Positions 31,980 through 41,143 are shown, numbered from the stretch's first letter. The stretch is 52,484 nt of DNA from an uncultured Sphingopyxis sp. (GCA_937873425.1 CALMYE010000115.1:1-52484), one strand, 5' to 3'. The notes: generated from the sequence alone by a model not told the origin. Numbers and translations are program-made.

Positions 31980-34286
31980 GTGAAGCAGTCCAAATCCGCC
32001 ACTTTCCTCGCCCTGTCGTGCGTCGGCAGCCTCGTCACCGCCCCCGCCCTCGCGGCGGACTTCGGCACCGAAGCCGGTGCGGAGCAACAGAGCGAACGCG
32101 ACCGCCGCGAGGAGCGCGAGACGATCGTCGTCACCGGCGAACATTATCAGACGCAGCAGGAGTCGCCGAAATCGACGCGCTCGGTGCGCGACACGCCGCA
32201 GACCGTCACCGTCATCGCCGGCGAAACGATCGAGCAGCAGAATCTGCTGACGCTGCGCGACATGCTGTCGACCGTCCCCGGCATCACCTTCGGTGCCGCC
32301 GAGGGCGGATCGCCGCCCGCCGACTCGATCACGCTGCGCGGCTATTCGGCCGGTTCGGACATCACCCAGGACGGCGTGCGCGACAGCGGCGCCTACACCC
32401 GCTCCGACTCGTTCAACATGGAACAGCTCGAGATCGTCAATGGCGCCAACTCGGTCTATTCGGGTTCGGGCTCGGTGGGCGGATCGATCAACCTCGTCAC
32501 CAAGCGGCCGCTCGCCGAGACGCGCGTCGTCGCGACCGCCGGGATCGGCACCGACGATTATTATCGCGGGACGATCGACGCCAATGTCCGCGCGACCGAC
32601 CTGATCGCCGTCCGCCTCAACGCGATGGCGCACAGGAACGACGTGCCGGGCCGCGACGTCGAATATTACAAGCGCTGGGGCGTCGCGCCGTCGGTCACGA
32701 TCGGCGTCGAAGGTCCGACGCGCCTGACCGTGCAATATCTGCATCAGGAAGACGACAATATCGCGCAATATGGCGTGCCCTATTACGCCATCGCCGGCGG
32801 CATGCTCCCCGGCATCGATCGCAGCGACTATTTCGGTTACCGCAACATCGACACGCAGGACATCACCGTCGATCAGGCAACGGCGACTTTCGAGCACGAA
32901 CTGAGCGACACCGTGTCGATCCGCAACCTGTCGCGCTGGCAGCAGGTCACGCAGCTGACCATCGTCGGTCCGCCGCAGGGCACATATTGCCTCGCCGGCG
33001 GCCTGCAGCCGACGGGCGCCGCCTGCCCCGCGACCGTTCCCGCGGGCTATTATCTGATCGGCGGACCGCGCGGCAATACGCGCGATTCCAGGAACGAGAT
33101 CCTGTATAGCCAGATCGACCTGCGCGCCGTGTTCAATACGGGCGCGATCGAGCATACGCTGGTCGCGGGCGCTTCGGCGACCTGGGAGAAATACGGGCTT
33201 TCCACCGGCAACGTCTATCGCAACGCCAACGGCACGCCCGCCTTCGCCGCCTTCCCGCTCATCAACATCGCCAATCCGAACGAGATCGTCCAGGGACCGG
33301 CGGGCTTCGTATACGGCAGCAACGTCTACACCGGGCCGGTCAATTATTTCGAGAGCGGGCGGCAGCGCGGCGAAGTGAACAACTATGCCGTTTATCTGTT
33401 CGACGCGATGAAGATCGGCAGGTTCGAGCTGAACGGCGGCATTCGCTGGGAAAGCAACAGCGGCAATTATCGCACCGACACGATTTCGACCGCGGGCGTG
33501 GTCACGCCAGGCGCGATCTTCCGCAACGAGGCCGATCTCTTCTCCTACCGCGTCGGCCTGGTCTACAAGCCGGTCGAAACGGTGACGCTCTATGCGGCCT
33601 ATGGCAATTCGCGCACGCCGTCGATCGGCGCGGTCAACGGGGCCTGCAACGCGGCGACCTGCAATGTCGATCCCGAAAGCGCCCGCAATTACGAGATCGG
33701 GGCGAAGGCGGAGGTCGCGGGCGGCAAGCTGCTGCTTGCGGGGTCGCTGTTCCGCAACGAGCGCAACCAGTACAAGGTGCCGTCGGGCGATCCGACGATC
33801 CCCGATCAGGTGCTCGACGGCCATTCGCGCGTCGACGGCATCGCGCTCAGCGTCGTCGGCAAGATCACCCCGCGCTGGTCGGTCACCGCCAACTATACCT
33901 ATCTGGACAGCGAGCTGATCCGGTCGGTCGCCGCCGGCCTGCCCGACCCGGCGAAGGGCGCCGAGTTGCAGAACACCCCGAAGCATTCGGGCAGCCTGTT
34001 CACGACCTACGAGTTCCCGTTCGGCCTGACCATCGGCTATAGCGCCACCTATCAGGGCAGCTTCGCGCTGAACCTGCCGACCGCGGCCAGCGCGACCATC
34101 TTCCGCTCGGAGGATTATCTCGTCCACAGCGCCTATGTCGCCTATAATGTGACGGACCGGCTGAAGGCCCAGCTCAACGTGAAGAATTTCACCGACAAGC
34201 TCTATTTCACCCGCGTCCGCAACAATGGCTGGGCGACCCCCGGTGACGCGCGCGCAGCGGTGCTGTCGCTGAGCTACGCCCTCTGA
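31980..34286 (+). CDS. TonB-dependent siderophore receptor, Fiu-like (catecholate)
   Basis: A 768-residue outer-membrane ferric-siderophore receptor starting at GTG 31980, behind AGGGGG. It has a signal peptide ending APALAAD, then the plug domain: [53 protein letters not shown] and [24 protein letters not shown]. The 22-stranded barrel follows and ends VLSLSYAL with a terminal Leu. The [11 protein letters not shown] stretch and the adjacent PiuC/YbiX gene recall E. coli Fiu. The substrate is inferred as a catecholate or related ferric siderophore. The Fur box upstream suggests iron repression. Confidence 0.9.
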   Translation: MKQSKSATFLALSCVGSLVTAPALAADFGTEAGAEQQSERDRREERETIVVTGEHYQTQQESPKSTRSVRDTPQTVTVIAGETIEQQNLLTLRDMLSTVPGITFGAAEGGSPPADSITLRGYSAGSDITQDGVRDSGAYTRSDSFNMEQLEIVNGANSVYSGSGSVGGSINLVTKRPLAETRVVATAGIGTDDYYRGTIDANVRATDLIAVRLNAMAHRNDVPGRDVEYYKRWGVAPSVTIGVEGPTRLTVQYLHQEDDNIAQYGVPYYAIAGGMLPGIDRSDYFGYRNIDTQDITVDQATATFEHELSDTVSIRNLSRWQQVTQLTIVGPPQGTYCLAGGLQPTGAACPATVPAGYYLIGGPRGNTRDSRNEILYSQIDLRAVFNTGAIEHTLVAGASATWEKYGLSTGNVYRNANGTPAFAAFPLINIANPNEIVQGPAGFVYGSNVYTGPVNYFESGRQRGEVNNYAVYLFDAMKIGRFELNGGIRWESNSGNYRTDTISTAGVVTPGAIFRNEADLFSYRVGLVYKPVETVTLYAAYGNSRTPSIGAVNGACNAATCNVDPESARNYEIGAKAEVAGGKLLLAGSLFRNERNQYKVPSGDPTIPDQVLDGHSRVDGIALSVVGKITPRWSVTANYTYLDSELIRSVAAGLPDPAKGAELQNTPKHSGSLFTTYEFPFGLTIGYSATYQGSFALNLPTAASATIFRSEDYLVHSAYVAYNVTDRLKAQLNVKNFTDKLYFTRVRNNGWATPGDARAAVLSLSYAL

Positions 34287-34291
34287 TCAGC

Positions 34292-34330
34292 GGCGGGAGC
34301 GGGGGCCCCTCTCCGTTCCCGCCCTTTATT
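34292..34330 (+). terminator. terminator or attenuator after the receptor gene
   Basis: GGCGGGAGCGG pairs with CCGTTCCCGCC (one or two wobble pairs) and is followed by CTTTATT. It lies between the receptor and the PiuC/YbiX gene and could reduce read-through. Confidence 0.55.
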
Positions 34331-34431
34331 GCCCTCCCGAGCTATGGCAGGGCGGGGCGGTAAAGCCCGAGGGACGCCCCGCCCTCCGGATCGCCATTCC
34401 CGACCTGCTCACCGCCGACGATCTCGCCGAT

Positions 34432-35067
34432 GTGCGGCGGATCATCGACGCCGCCGAATGGGTGGACGGCCATGCCACCGCCGGTCCGCAGGCCGCGCTC
34501 GCCAAGAATAACGCGCAATTGCCGGAAGACGGCGACGCCGCGCGGCAGGCGGGCAAGCTGATCCTTGCCGCAGTCGGCCGCTCGCCGCTCTTCTTCGCCG
34601 CCGCGCTGCCGCTCAAGACCTATCCGCCGATGTTCAACCGCTATGGCGCGGGGCAGGCATTCGACACCCATGTCGACAATGCGATCCGCATCAAGCGCGG
34701 CAGCGACTTCCGCATCCGCAGCGACCTGTCGATGACCGTCTTTCTCGAAGCGCCGGAGAATTACGACGGCGGCGAGCTGCTGGTCGAGGATCATTACGGC
34801 GTGCAGCGGGTCAAACTGCCCGCGGGCCACGCCGTCCTCTATCCCTCGTCGAGCCTGCACCGCGTCACGCCGGTGACGCGGGGGGTGCGCACCGCCTCCT
34901 TCTTCTGGCTGCAATCGATGATCCGCGACGCCGAGGCACGGCGCATCCTGTTCGACCTCGACCGCTCGGTGCAGCGGCTGACCGGCGAACTGGGCGGTCA
35001 GGACCGGTCGGTGATCGAACTCACCGGCATCTATCACAACCTGCTGCGCCGCTGGGCGGATGCATAG
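34432..35067 (+). CDS. piuC: Fe(II)/2-oxoglutarate dioxygenase, PKHD type (PiuC/YbiX)
   Basis: A 2-oxoglutarate-dependent hydroxylase of the PiuC/YbiX family, usually next to catecholate receptor genes. The double-stranded beta-helix core carries [19 protein letters not shown] (with the H-x-D iron ligands), [21 protein letters not shown] and [23 protein letters not shown] (distal His). The only normal start codon is GTG 34432, but the conserved N-terminal strand [15 protein letters not shown] lies in frame upstream (from about 34390) with no ATG, GTG or TTG before it. The true start may be non-canonical, or the region may hold a frameshift. Iron-linked regulation is inferred from the receptor operon. 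Confidence 0.88.
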   Translation: MRRIIDAAEWVDGHATAGPQAALAKNNAQLPEDGDAARQAGKLILAAVGRSPLFFAAALPLKTYPPMFNRYGAGQAFDTHVDNAIRIKRGSDFRIRSDLSMTVFLEAPENYDGGELLVEDHYGVQRVKLPAGHAVLYPSSSLHRVTPVTRGVRTASFFWLQSMIRDAEARRILFDLDRSVQRLTGELGGQDRSVIELTGIYHNLLRRWADA

Positions 35068-35070
35068 GAC

Positions 35071-35211
35071 ATGACCTTCTTCGAGTGAAAAAGCTGTGTG
35101 CTCCCGCGAAGGCGGGAGCCCATCTCCGGTCAGCGCCATTCTGAACCAGCAGGAGATGGGTCCCCGCCTTCGCGGGGACACGGCTATGCTTCATCGAAGG
35201 TCGATCACGAT
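35071..35211. repeat. palindromic intergenic repeat, ATCTCC subtype (copy 6)
   Basis: GTGCTCCCGCGAAGGCGGGA, CCCATCTCC / GGAGATGGG and GTCCCCGCCTTCGCGGGGAC, with looser outer arms ATGACCTTCTTCGA / TCGAAGGTCGATCA. It matches the inverse of the unit at 295-378 and lies between the convergent piuC and apbE genes. Confidence 0.87.
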
Positions 35212-36078
35212 CTAATCGAGCATCGCGGCCCACGCGCGCGACACATGTTCGCGCCCGTTGGCGAGGATGCAGGCCGCCAGTCCCCGCGCGTCGGCCAGTG
35301 CAATCCCCGCGTCGGCGCCGAGCACGGTGAGCGCGGTCGCCCAGCCGTCGGCCATCATGCAGCTGCGATGCAGCACGGTGACCGAGCGCACGCCATTGGC
35401 GATCGGACGGCCGGTCCGCGGGTCGAAGCTGTGCGAATAGCGGCGGCCATCCGCCTCGAAACCCCGGCGATAATCGCCCGAGGTCGCCACCGACAGGTCG
35501 TGCAGCGCGATCCGCCAGCCGGCGCTCCGCCACGACGGCGGCGTTTCGGCATCGACCCACCAGGGCTGGCCGTCGGGGCGTATCCCCTCCCCGCGCAGTT
35601 CGCCGCCGACCTCGATCAGGAAATGACGCGCGCCGTTCGCCAGCAGCCATTCGGCCGCAAGATCGACGCCATAGCCCTTGGCGATCCCCGACAGGTCGAG
35701 CCGCGCCCCCTCGCTCCGGCGAATGCGGCCGGTCGCAGTATCCAAGTCGATCTGGCGGCCAGCGGCAGCCGGGGGTGTATCCGGCAAGCCGTTCGTCGGC
35801 CCCGAGGCGCCGAAGCCCCACGCCTCGCTGATGTCGCCGAGCGCCGGATCGAAGGCGCCGCTGCTCGCTTCGGCGATGTCCAGCGCCGCCGCGACGACAT
35901 GCGCGAACTCTTCGGGGACCGCCCGCCATTCGCCGGGCTTCTCGCGATTGAAGCGCGAGAGGTCGGAATCCCGCTCCCACTGGCTCATCTGCGCGACGAC
36001 GCGGTCGAGCGCCGCCTGCACGCCGGCGGCAACGTTCGCAGGCGGCGCGACGGCCTGGAGCGTCCAGACCGTCCCCAT
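35212..36078 (-). CDS. apbE: FAD:protein FMN transferase ApbE
   Basis: Attaches FMN to threonine or serine residues of exported electron-transfer proteins. The 288-residue frame has MGTVWTLQAVAPP, the FAD-binding ARLDLSGIAKGYGVDLAAEWL, ARHFLIEVGGELRGEG, and the catalytic HSFDPRTGRPIANG with CMMADGWATALTVLG. ATG 36078 is the only normal start, but the frame stays open upstream (VLIPRALTPAAFAGRDAGAAVESFAGET) with no canonical codon, so the true start may lie at about 36170 beside the DUF4198 stop. It is the last gene of a Fur-controlled operon, and its acceptor could be one of the envelope proteins encoded there. Confidence 0.9.
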   Translation of the reverse strand: MGTVWTLQAVAPPANVAAGVQAALDRVVAQMSQWERDSDLSRFNREKPGEWRAVPEEFAHVVAAALDIAEASSGAFDPALGDISEAWGFGASGPTNGLPDTPPAAAGRQIDLDTATGRIRRSEGARLDLSGIAKGYGVDLAAEWLLANGARHFLIEVGGELRGEGIRPDGQPWWVDAETPPSWRSAGWRIALHDLSVATSGDYRRGFEADGRRYSHSFDPRTGRPIANGVRSVTVLHRSCMMADGWATALTVLGADAGIALADARGLAACILANGREHVSRAWAAMLD

Positions 36079-36170
36079 CGTCTCGCCCGCGAAGGATTCG
36101 ACGGCCGCCCCTGCGTCGCGCCCGGCAAAGGCTGCCGGCGTCAGCGCGCGCGGGATCAGGACGCGATCGC

Positions 36171-37010
36171 TCAGGGCGCCATCACCTCGAGCGTCGTCAC
36201 ATAGCTCGCGCGGCGCTGCGGCGCGGCGTTCGGCGCCGGCGGGCCCTCGCCCTCCCCTTCGGCGCGCGGCGTGGTGACGTTGATCCAGTAAAGGCCCGGC
36301 TCGGGCCAGGTTACCGCGACCTTGCCCTCGGCGTCGGTGGTCGCGTCGATCTGGCCCAGTGCGTCGCGATAGCGGATGCCGCCCGGAATGACGGTGACCG
36401 ACAGGCCCGCCGCCGGCTTGCCGTCGAGCAGGAACTGGAAGGTCGCTTCCTCGCCCGCGAACAGGTCGTTGGGGTGGGTGACCGGCACCAGCTCGATCCC
36501 CTTGCCGGTCGGCGCGAAGACGGTGTCGGTCGGCTCGCCGAGCGTCACGAAAATCTCGTTGCGGTTGTTGACCTCGGCGGTCCGCACATTGGTCGCGCCG
36601 GCGGGGATGCGCTCGGCGAGATTGGCGGTCGTCGTTCCGCGCGGCAGGCGCTCGGTCTTGCCGTCGAGGTCATAGCTGCCCATCACCGCGTCGACGGCGG
36701 AAGCGATCTTCCATGTCCCCTTCTTGGTCAAGTGGACGTCGAAGGTGCTGCGATAGCGCCCCGTCGCCTTGTTCTCGAGCGTCGCCTCGCTGCCGTCGGG
36801 CGCCCACGCCTTCACCGCGTCGAGCCGCAGCGGCTGATGCTCGAAATAGAAAAGATCGTTCGACACCGCGGCATCGACCGTCACCCACACATCGTCGCCC
36901 GACAGCACCGTCGAGGAGGGCAGCATCCACTGCCGGTGCGCGCTCGCCGGCGCCGCCGCCATCATTGCCAGAGCCGCCGTCGCGGCCAGTCCCAAAATGC
37001 GCTTCTTCAT
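36171..37010 (-). CDS. DUF4198 family periplasmic protein
   Basis: A 279-residue exported protein starting MKKRILGLAATAALAMMAAAPASAH (signal peptide; the mature start HRQWMLPSSTV is a hallmark of DUF4198). Two beta-sandwich domains follow: FYFEHQPLRLDAV...KGTWKIASA, then VPVTHPNDLFAGEEATFQFLLDGKPAAGLSV and a C-terminal GLYWINVTTPR. A His at the predicted mature N-terminus could bind metal, as in related NikM/CbiK-type proteins. The operon with DUF2271, PepSY and ApbE genes points to envelope iron handling. Confidence 0.83.
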   Translation of the reverse strand: MKKRILGLAATAALAMMAAAPASAHRQWMLPSSTVLSGDDVWVTVDAAVSNDLFYFEHQPLRLDAVKAWAPDGSEATLENKATGRYRSTFDVHLTKKGTWKIASAVDAVMGSYDLDGKTERLPRGTTTANLAERIPAGATNVRTAEVNNRNEIFVTLGEPTDTVFAPTGKGIELVPVTHPNDLFAGEEATFQFLLDGKPAAGLSVTVIPGGIRYRDALGQIDATTDAEGKVAVTWPEPGLYWINVTTPRAEGEGEGPPAPNAAPQRRASYVTTLEVMAP

Positions 37011-37030
37011 CGTCAAACCCCTTCGTTGCA

Positions 37031-37555
37031 TCAGCGGAAGGCGACCGAAACGGCGCCCAATTCACTCGTCCCGACGGCGCTGCCGCCCGCCCCGGCCTTG
37101 CCCGGCCAGCTGAAGGGGATGCGCAGCAACTCGCGTCCCCCGACCTCGCGCGCAGCCTCGATCACCAGCAGATATTGCCCCGGCGCGGTCGCGCCGAGCT
37201 GCGCGCGCGAGAAGCTGACCTTGTGTGTGCCGGGCGCGCGCGTCGCGCCGGTGATGCCGTTCGCGGGGAAGGTCAGCGAGCGGCCCGAGACACGCCACCA
37301 CTGGCGCACGTCGCGCAGCCACTTCGTCCCTTCATTGTCCTTCATGTCATGGTCGTACCAGACGGCGACGGTCTTCGCCTTCGCCCCCTCCTTCTCGACC
37401 CAGATCGCGACATAGGGCCGGTGATATTCGGCGACCTTCAGCCGCGGGATGGTCACCGTCACGTCCATCGTCGCGGGCGCCGCCGCCAGCACCGGAACGG
37501 CGAGCGCGGCGCTGAGCGTTCCGCCGATCAAAAGCGTGCGCGTGGGTGCCTGCAT
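37031..37555 (-). CDS. DUF2271 domain periplasmic protein
   Basis: A 174-residue exported protein. The start MQAPTRTLLIGGTLSAALA is a signal peptide ending VLAAAP. The DUF2271 domain follows with MDVTVTIPRLKVAEYHRPYVAIWVEKEG, AVWYDHDMKD, WLRDVRQWWRVSG and GATRAPGTHKVSF. GGGAG lies upstream of ATG 37555. It sits between the PepSY and DUF4198 genes. DUF2271 proteins are often found with PepSY membrane proteins and ApbE; a flavin- or electron-carrying role is suggested, not shown. Confidence 0.83.
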   Translation of the reverse strand: MQAPTRTLLIGGTLSAALAVPVLAAAPATMDVTVTIPRLKVAEYHRPYVAIWVEKEGAKAKTVAVWYDHDMKDNEGTKWLRDVRQWWRVSGRSLTFPANGITGATRAPGTHKVSFSRAQLGATAPGQYLLVIEAAREVGGRELLRIPFSWPGKAGAGGSAVGTSELGAVSVAFR

Positions 37556-37566
37556 GGAAATTCTCC

Positions 37567-38211
37567 CTAGTGGATGAAGATGATGGCGATGCCCGCCGGA
37601 ATGGCGAGCCCCGCGAAGACGAGCGGCCAGGTGCTCTTGCGCTTGGCGGCGTGAAGCTGGAGCAGGAACAGGCCGGTGATCGCGAAGACCAGGCAGGCGC
37701 CCGCGAAGACGTCGATGAACAGGCTCCACGCGCCGCCCGAATTGCGGCCCTTGTGCAGATCGTTGAGATAGGAGATCCAGCCGCGGTCCGTGACCTCCGC
37801 CGTCGCCGCGCCGGTCGCGCGGTCGATCGCCACCCACGCGTCGCCGCCGGGGCGCGGCGCGGGCAGATAGACCTCGTCGGCCGACCATTCGGCCTCGGCC
37901 GACGCCCGCACCGGGAAAGTCGCCTCGACCCAATTCGCCACGCCGTCGGGCAGCGTCGCCTTGCCGTCGGCAGGCTCGGCGCCGGCGAGCTGGCGCACCA
38001 GCGCGGGCGGCATCTGCGCGCTTTTCTCGACCACCACCGGCGAGGCCTCGATATCGGCGGCATGGTTGAGCGTGAAGCCGGTGATCGCGAACAGCAGCAA
38101 GCCGATCAGGCTGACGGCCGAACTCATCCAGTGCCACATATGCAGCTGCTTCAGCCAGAAGGCCTTGCGGCTCTTCTTGACGGCCGGGCGCGGGGAGGTC
38201 GGTGCGTGCAT
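37567..38211 (-). CDS. PepSY-associated transmembrane protein (possible ferric-siderophore reductase)
   Basis: A 214-residue inner-membrane protein with PepSY-TM helices. FWLKQLHMWHWMSSAVSLIGLLLFAITGFTLNHAAD starts the first helix (His residues here could ligate heme). A periplasmic loop (about residues 60-145) with WVAIDRATGAATAEV follows, then LNDLHKGRNSGGAWSLFIDVFAGACLVFAITGLFLLQLHA and a C-terminal helix. Related PepSY-TM proteins (PiuB, FoxB) take part in siderophore iron release. The Fur box 40 bases upstream supports iron control of the whole operon. Confidence 0.84.
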   Translation of the reverse strand: MHAPTSPRPAVKKSRKAFWLKQLHMWHWMSSAVSLIGLLLFAITGFTLNHAADIEASPVVVEKSAQMPPALVRQLAGAEPADGKATLPDGVANWVEATFPVRASAEAEWSADEVYLPAPRPGGDAWVAIDRATGAATAEVTDRGWISYLNDLHKGRNSGGAWSLFIDVFAGACLVFAITGLFLLQLHAAKRKSTWPLVFAGLAIPAGIAIIFIH

Positions 38212-38245
38212 GAAATGATTCTGCAATGAAAGGCTGGCACCGCCA

Positions 38246-38268
38246 TTATCGAGAATAATTCTCAATTA
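38246..38268. promoter_or_regulatory. Fur box of the PepSY-DUF2271-DUF4198-apbE operon
   Basis: TTATC-GAGAATAATTCTC-AATTA: the inverted core GAGAA(N3)TTCTC is the same as in the box at 31898-31920. It lies about 40 bases upstream of the PepSY protein start. Confidence 0.75.
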
Positions 38269-38325
38269 CAATAACCAATGCACTCTTTCCATTCCTTCCA
38301 TGCCGATCTTGCGGGATGGACGGTG

Positions 38326-38613
38326 TCAGCGGGCGAGCAGGGCGGGCAGCCCCTGCCACAGGACCGCAAGCCCGCCGAGCAGCAGACCGGCGAGCGCCAG
38401 CCGCCCGCGCCACCGCTCGAACCCGTCGCCGCCGGGCGCGCGAAGCAGCAGGCGGGCCAGCATCGCGACGACGGCCAGCGCCAGGGCCGTTATCGCCAGC
38501 ACCGCCAGGCGGGGACCCTTCCCTTCTCCGGCAAACTCGCCGATGCCATAGAGCAGGAAGAAATGAACGGCCCAGACGATCAGCCCGGCCAGCAGGATCG
38601 CCCAGCTCCGCAC
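38326..38613 (-). CDS. small membrane protein at the end of the caa3 oxidase operon
   Basis: A 95-residue protein from GTG 38613, just one base after the ctaD stop. It has three membrane segments: SWAILLAGLIVWAVHFFLLYGIG, LAVLAITALALAVVAMLARLL, and LALAGLLLGGLAVLWQGLPALLA. No oxidase subunit family is recognised with certainty; a small accessory subunit or an assembly aid of the caa3 oxidase is possible from its place in the operon. Confidence 0.7.
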   Translation of the reverse strand: MRSWAILLAGLIVWAVHFFLLYGIGEFAGEGKGPRLAVLAITALALAVVAMLARLLLRAPGGDGFERWRGRLALAGLLLGGLAVLWQGLPALLAR

Positions 38614-38614
38614 C

Positions 38615-41143
38615 TCAGCCGATCCCGATGACGCGCGTGAAGAGCGCGCCGACCAGTCCCTGTCCCGCCGCATAGGCGAGGAACAGCATTGTGACGTCGA
38701 TCGTGTTGTTCGCGGGCTGGCTGACCAGGCCGCGCACCGCGCGCGCCGCGCAATAGGCGGCCATCAGCGCGCCGATGACGAGCGCGCAGCCCTGCAGCGC
38801 CTGCAGCGCGAAGACACTCGCCGCCTGCCCGCTCGCCTGCGGGATCAGCCCCGTCGCCCGCCACTGGCCATGATCGAGCCAGAGCGCCGCGCCGGCCGCG
38901 AGGACCGAGAGGAGGAGCGCGGCGACCGCCCATCCGGCACCGCGCCGGAGCAGCGCGCGCGCGGCCACCGCGAGAGCGAGGGCGGCGGCGTAGAGTAGCA
39001 GGACCGTCCATGCCGCCGCGAGCGGCGCGGGCGGCGCCCAATGACCGGGCTGGTTCGACCAGAGGAAGGCCAGGCTGAACAGCGCCATGGCGAAGATCAT
39101 CCCCATCACGACCAGCAGGATCACCATCGCCCACCAGCCGTGGCTTTTAGGGCCGGTGACATAGGTCGGGACGCGGATGTCGGCACCGATGTCGACGCCC
39201 TCCATCCCGACGCGCCGGTCGGTTTCCCACAGCCAGCGCAGCACGCCGACCACCGCGAGGACGCCGCTGGCGATCGCGAAAGGATAGGCCTGCACCGTGA
39301 GGCCGAGGAAGAAACCGGCGGTGAAGACGGCGGCGGCGAGCGGCCAGGGCGACGGGCCGGGCATGATCTGGAGATATTGCGGCTCGGCGCGCAGCGGGCT
39401 GGTGACGATCGTCTCGCGCAATCCGGTCGCCGAGCGCGGCAGGAAATAGCGGCCCTTCGCGACATCGTCGGACATCTGCGGGTCGTCCCACAGCGGCTCG
39501 CGGCTATTGACCACCGGGATCGAGCGGGCGGCGTAGAGCGCGTTGGGCAGCCATTCGAGCGTGCCGGCGCCATGGACATTGCCGGCGTTGCCTTCGCCCG
39601 GCGCCAGCCGGAAATTGCGCGCGAGGTCGATCAGGAACAGCAATATGCCGAGGGCGAGCAGGAAGGCGCCGATCGTCGAAACGAGGTTGGGCAGGTCCCA
39701 GCCATGCTCGAGCAGATAGGTATAGACGCGGCGCGGCATGCCCATCAGCCCCGCGAGGTGCATCGGCATGAAGGCGACGTTCATGCCGACGAACATCAGG
39801 CCGAACACCCATTTGGCGAGCCGTTCGGACAGCGCGCGCCGGCTGACCATCGGAATCCAGTGATAGAAGGCAGCGAAGAGCGGGAAGACCATCCCGCCGA
39901 TGAGGACATAATGGAGATGGGCGACGATGAAATAGCTGTCGTGCATCTGCCAGTCGAACGGCACCATCGCGACCATCACGCCGGTCAGCCCGCCGGTCAC
40001 GAAGACGACGATGCTGCCCATCACGAACAGCCCGGGCGCGTTGAAGCGCGGCTTGCCGACCGCGAGCGTCGCGATCCAGGAAAAGACCTGGATGCCCGCC
40101 GGCACGCTGACCGCCATCGACGCCGCCGAGAAGAATCCCGTCGTCATCGGCGGCATGCCGGTGGTGAACATATGATGCGCCCAGACGCCGAAGCTGATGA
40201 AGCCGGTCGCCAGCATCGCGAGCACGATCAGCCGGTATCCGACCAGCTCGGTGCGCGCGACGGTCGCGACGATCATGCTCATCATGCCGGCGGCGGGGAG
40301 GAAGATGATATAGACTTCGGGGTGGCCGAAGAACCAGAAGAGATGCTGCCACAGCAGGGGATCGCCGCCGCGTGCCGCGTCGAAGAAAGGCCAGCCCAGC
40401 GCGCGCTCGATCTCGAGCAGCAGGGTGGCGAGGATCACGCTGGGAAAGGCGATGACGATCATCACCGCGAAGACGAGCATCGCCCAGGCGAAGATCGGCA
40501 TCTTGTCGAGCGTCATGCCCGGCGCGCGGGTGCGCAGCACGCCGACGATGATCTCGATCGCCCCGGCGATCGCGCTGATCTCGATGAAACCGATGCCGAG
40601 CAGCCAGAAATCGGTGTTGATCCCGGGCGAATAGGCCTTCGAGGTCAGCGGCGGATACATGAACCACCCGCCGTCGGGCGCGAGCCCGACGAACAGCGAG
40701 GCGAAGAAGCACAGACCCCCCACCGCATAGGCCCAGAAGGCATAGGCCGAGAGGCGCGGAAAGGGCAGATCGCGCGCCGCGAGCATCTGCGGCAGCAGCA
40801 GCACCCCGGCGGCCTCGACCACGGGCACGGCGAAGAGGAACATCATCACCGTTCCGTGCATGGTGAAAAGCTGGTTGTAGGTCGCCTGCGGCACGATCTC
40901 CATCAGCGGCGCGGCGAGCTGGACGCGCATCAGCAGCGCCAGCACGCCCGCCAGCAGGAAGAAGAGAAAGGCGGTGCCGAGATAATAGATGCCGACATAA
41001 TTATTGTTGACGACGGTCAGATATTCCCAACCTTTCGGCTTGCACCAGATGCGGCGCAATTCCTCCTCTTCCTCCGGGGGGCGCGGTTCCTGCGTCGGAA
41101 AGCGCGCATAGAGCGCGGGGTCGAACCCCGTTTCCGAACTCAC
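38615..41143 (-). CDS. ctaD: cytochrome c oxidase subunits I and III fused (caa3 type)
   Basis: An 842-residue fusion of catalytic subunit I and subunit III. Starting at GTG 41143 (VSSETGFDPALYARFPTQ; GTGA overlap with the ctaC stop), subunit I carries the heme a ligand H96 (TMHGTVMM). CuB/Tyr cross-link H274 and Y278 lie in FFGHPEVYII, CuB ligands H323 and H324 in WAHHMFTTGM, and heme a3 and a ligands H409 and H411 in DSYFIVAHLHYV. From about residue 600 the sequence is subunit III, with NQPGHWAPPAP and terminal helices. Subunit I-III fusions also occur in Thermus caa3 oxidase. The long reading frame upstream of 41143 is antisense to ctaC and is not coding. Confidence 0.92.
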   Translation of the reverse strand: MSSETGFDPALYARFPTQEPRPPEEEEELRRIWCKPKGWEYLTVVNNNYVGIYYLGTAFLFFLLAGVLALLMRVQLAAPLMEIVPQATYNQLFTMHGTVMMFLFAVPVVEAAGVLLLPQMLAARDLPFPRLSAYAFWAYAVGGLCFFASLFVGLAPDGGWFMYPPLTSKAYSPGINTDFWLLGIGFIEISAIAGAIEIIVGVLRTRAPGMTLDKMPIFAWAMLVFAVMIVIAFPSVILATLLLEIERALGWPFFDAARGGDPLLWQHLFWFFGHPEVYIIFLPAAGMMSMIVATVARTELVGYRLIVLAMLATGFISFGVWAHHMFTTGMPPMTTGFFSAASMAVSVPAGIQVFSWIATLAVGKPRFNAPGLFVMGSIVVFVTGGLTGVMVAMVPFDWQMHDSYFIVAHLHYVLIGGMVFPLFAAFYHWIPMVSRRALSERLAKWVFGLMFVGMNVAFMPMHLAGLMGMPRRVYTYLLEHGWDLPNLVSTIGAFLLALGILLFLIDLARNFRLAPGEGNAGNVHGAGTLEWLPNALYAARSIPVVNSREPLWDDPQMSDDVAKGRYFLPRSATGLRETIVTSPLRAEPQYLQIMPGPSPWPLAAAVFTAGFFLGLTVQAYPFAIASGVLAVVGVLRWLWETDRRVGMEGVDIGADIRVPTYVTGPKSHGWWAMVILLVVMGMIFAMALFSLAFLWSNQPGHWAPPAPLAAAWTVLLLYAAALALAVAARALLRRGAGWAVAALLLSVLAAGAALWLDHGQWRATGLIPQASGQAASVFALQALQGCALVIGALMAAYCAARAVRGLVSQPANNTIDVTMLFLAYAAGQGLVGALFTRVIGIG

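Noticed and set aside
295-35211. CRISPR-like array from repeated GC-rich palindromes
   Set aside because: Copies are single, kilobases apart, differ in internal sequence and have no regular spacers or cas genes.
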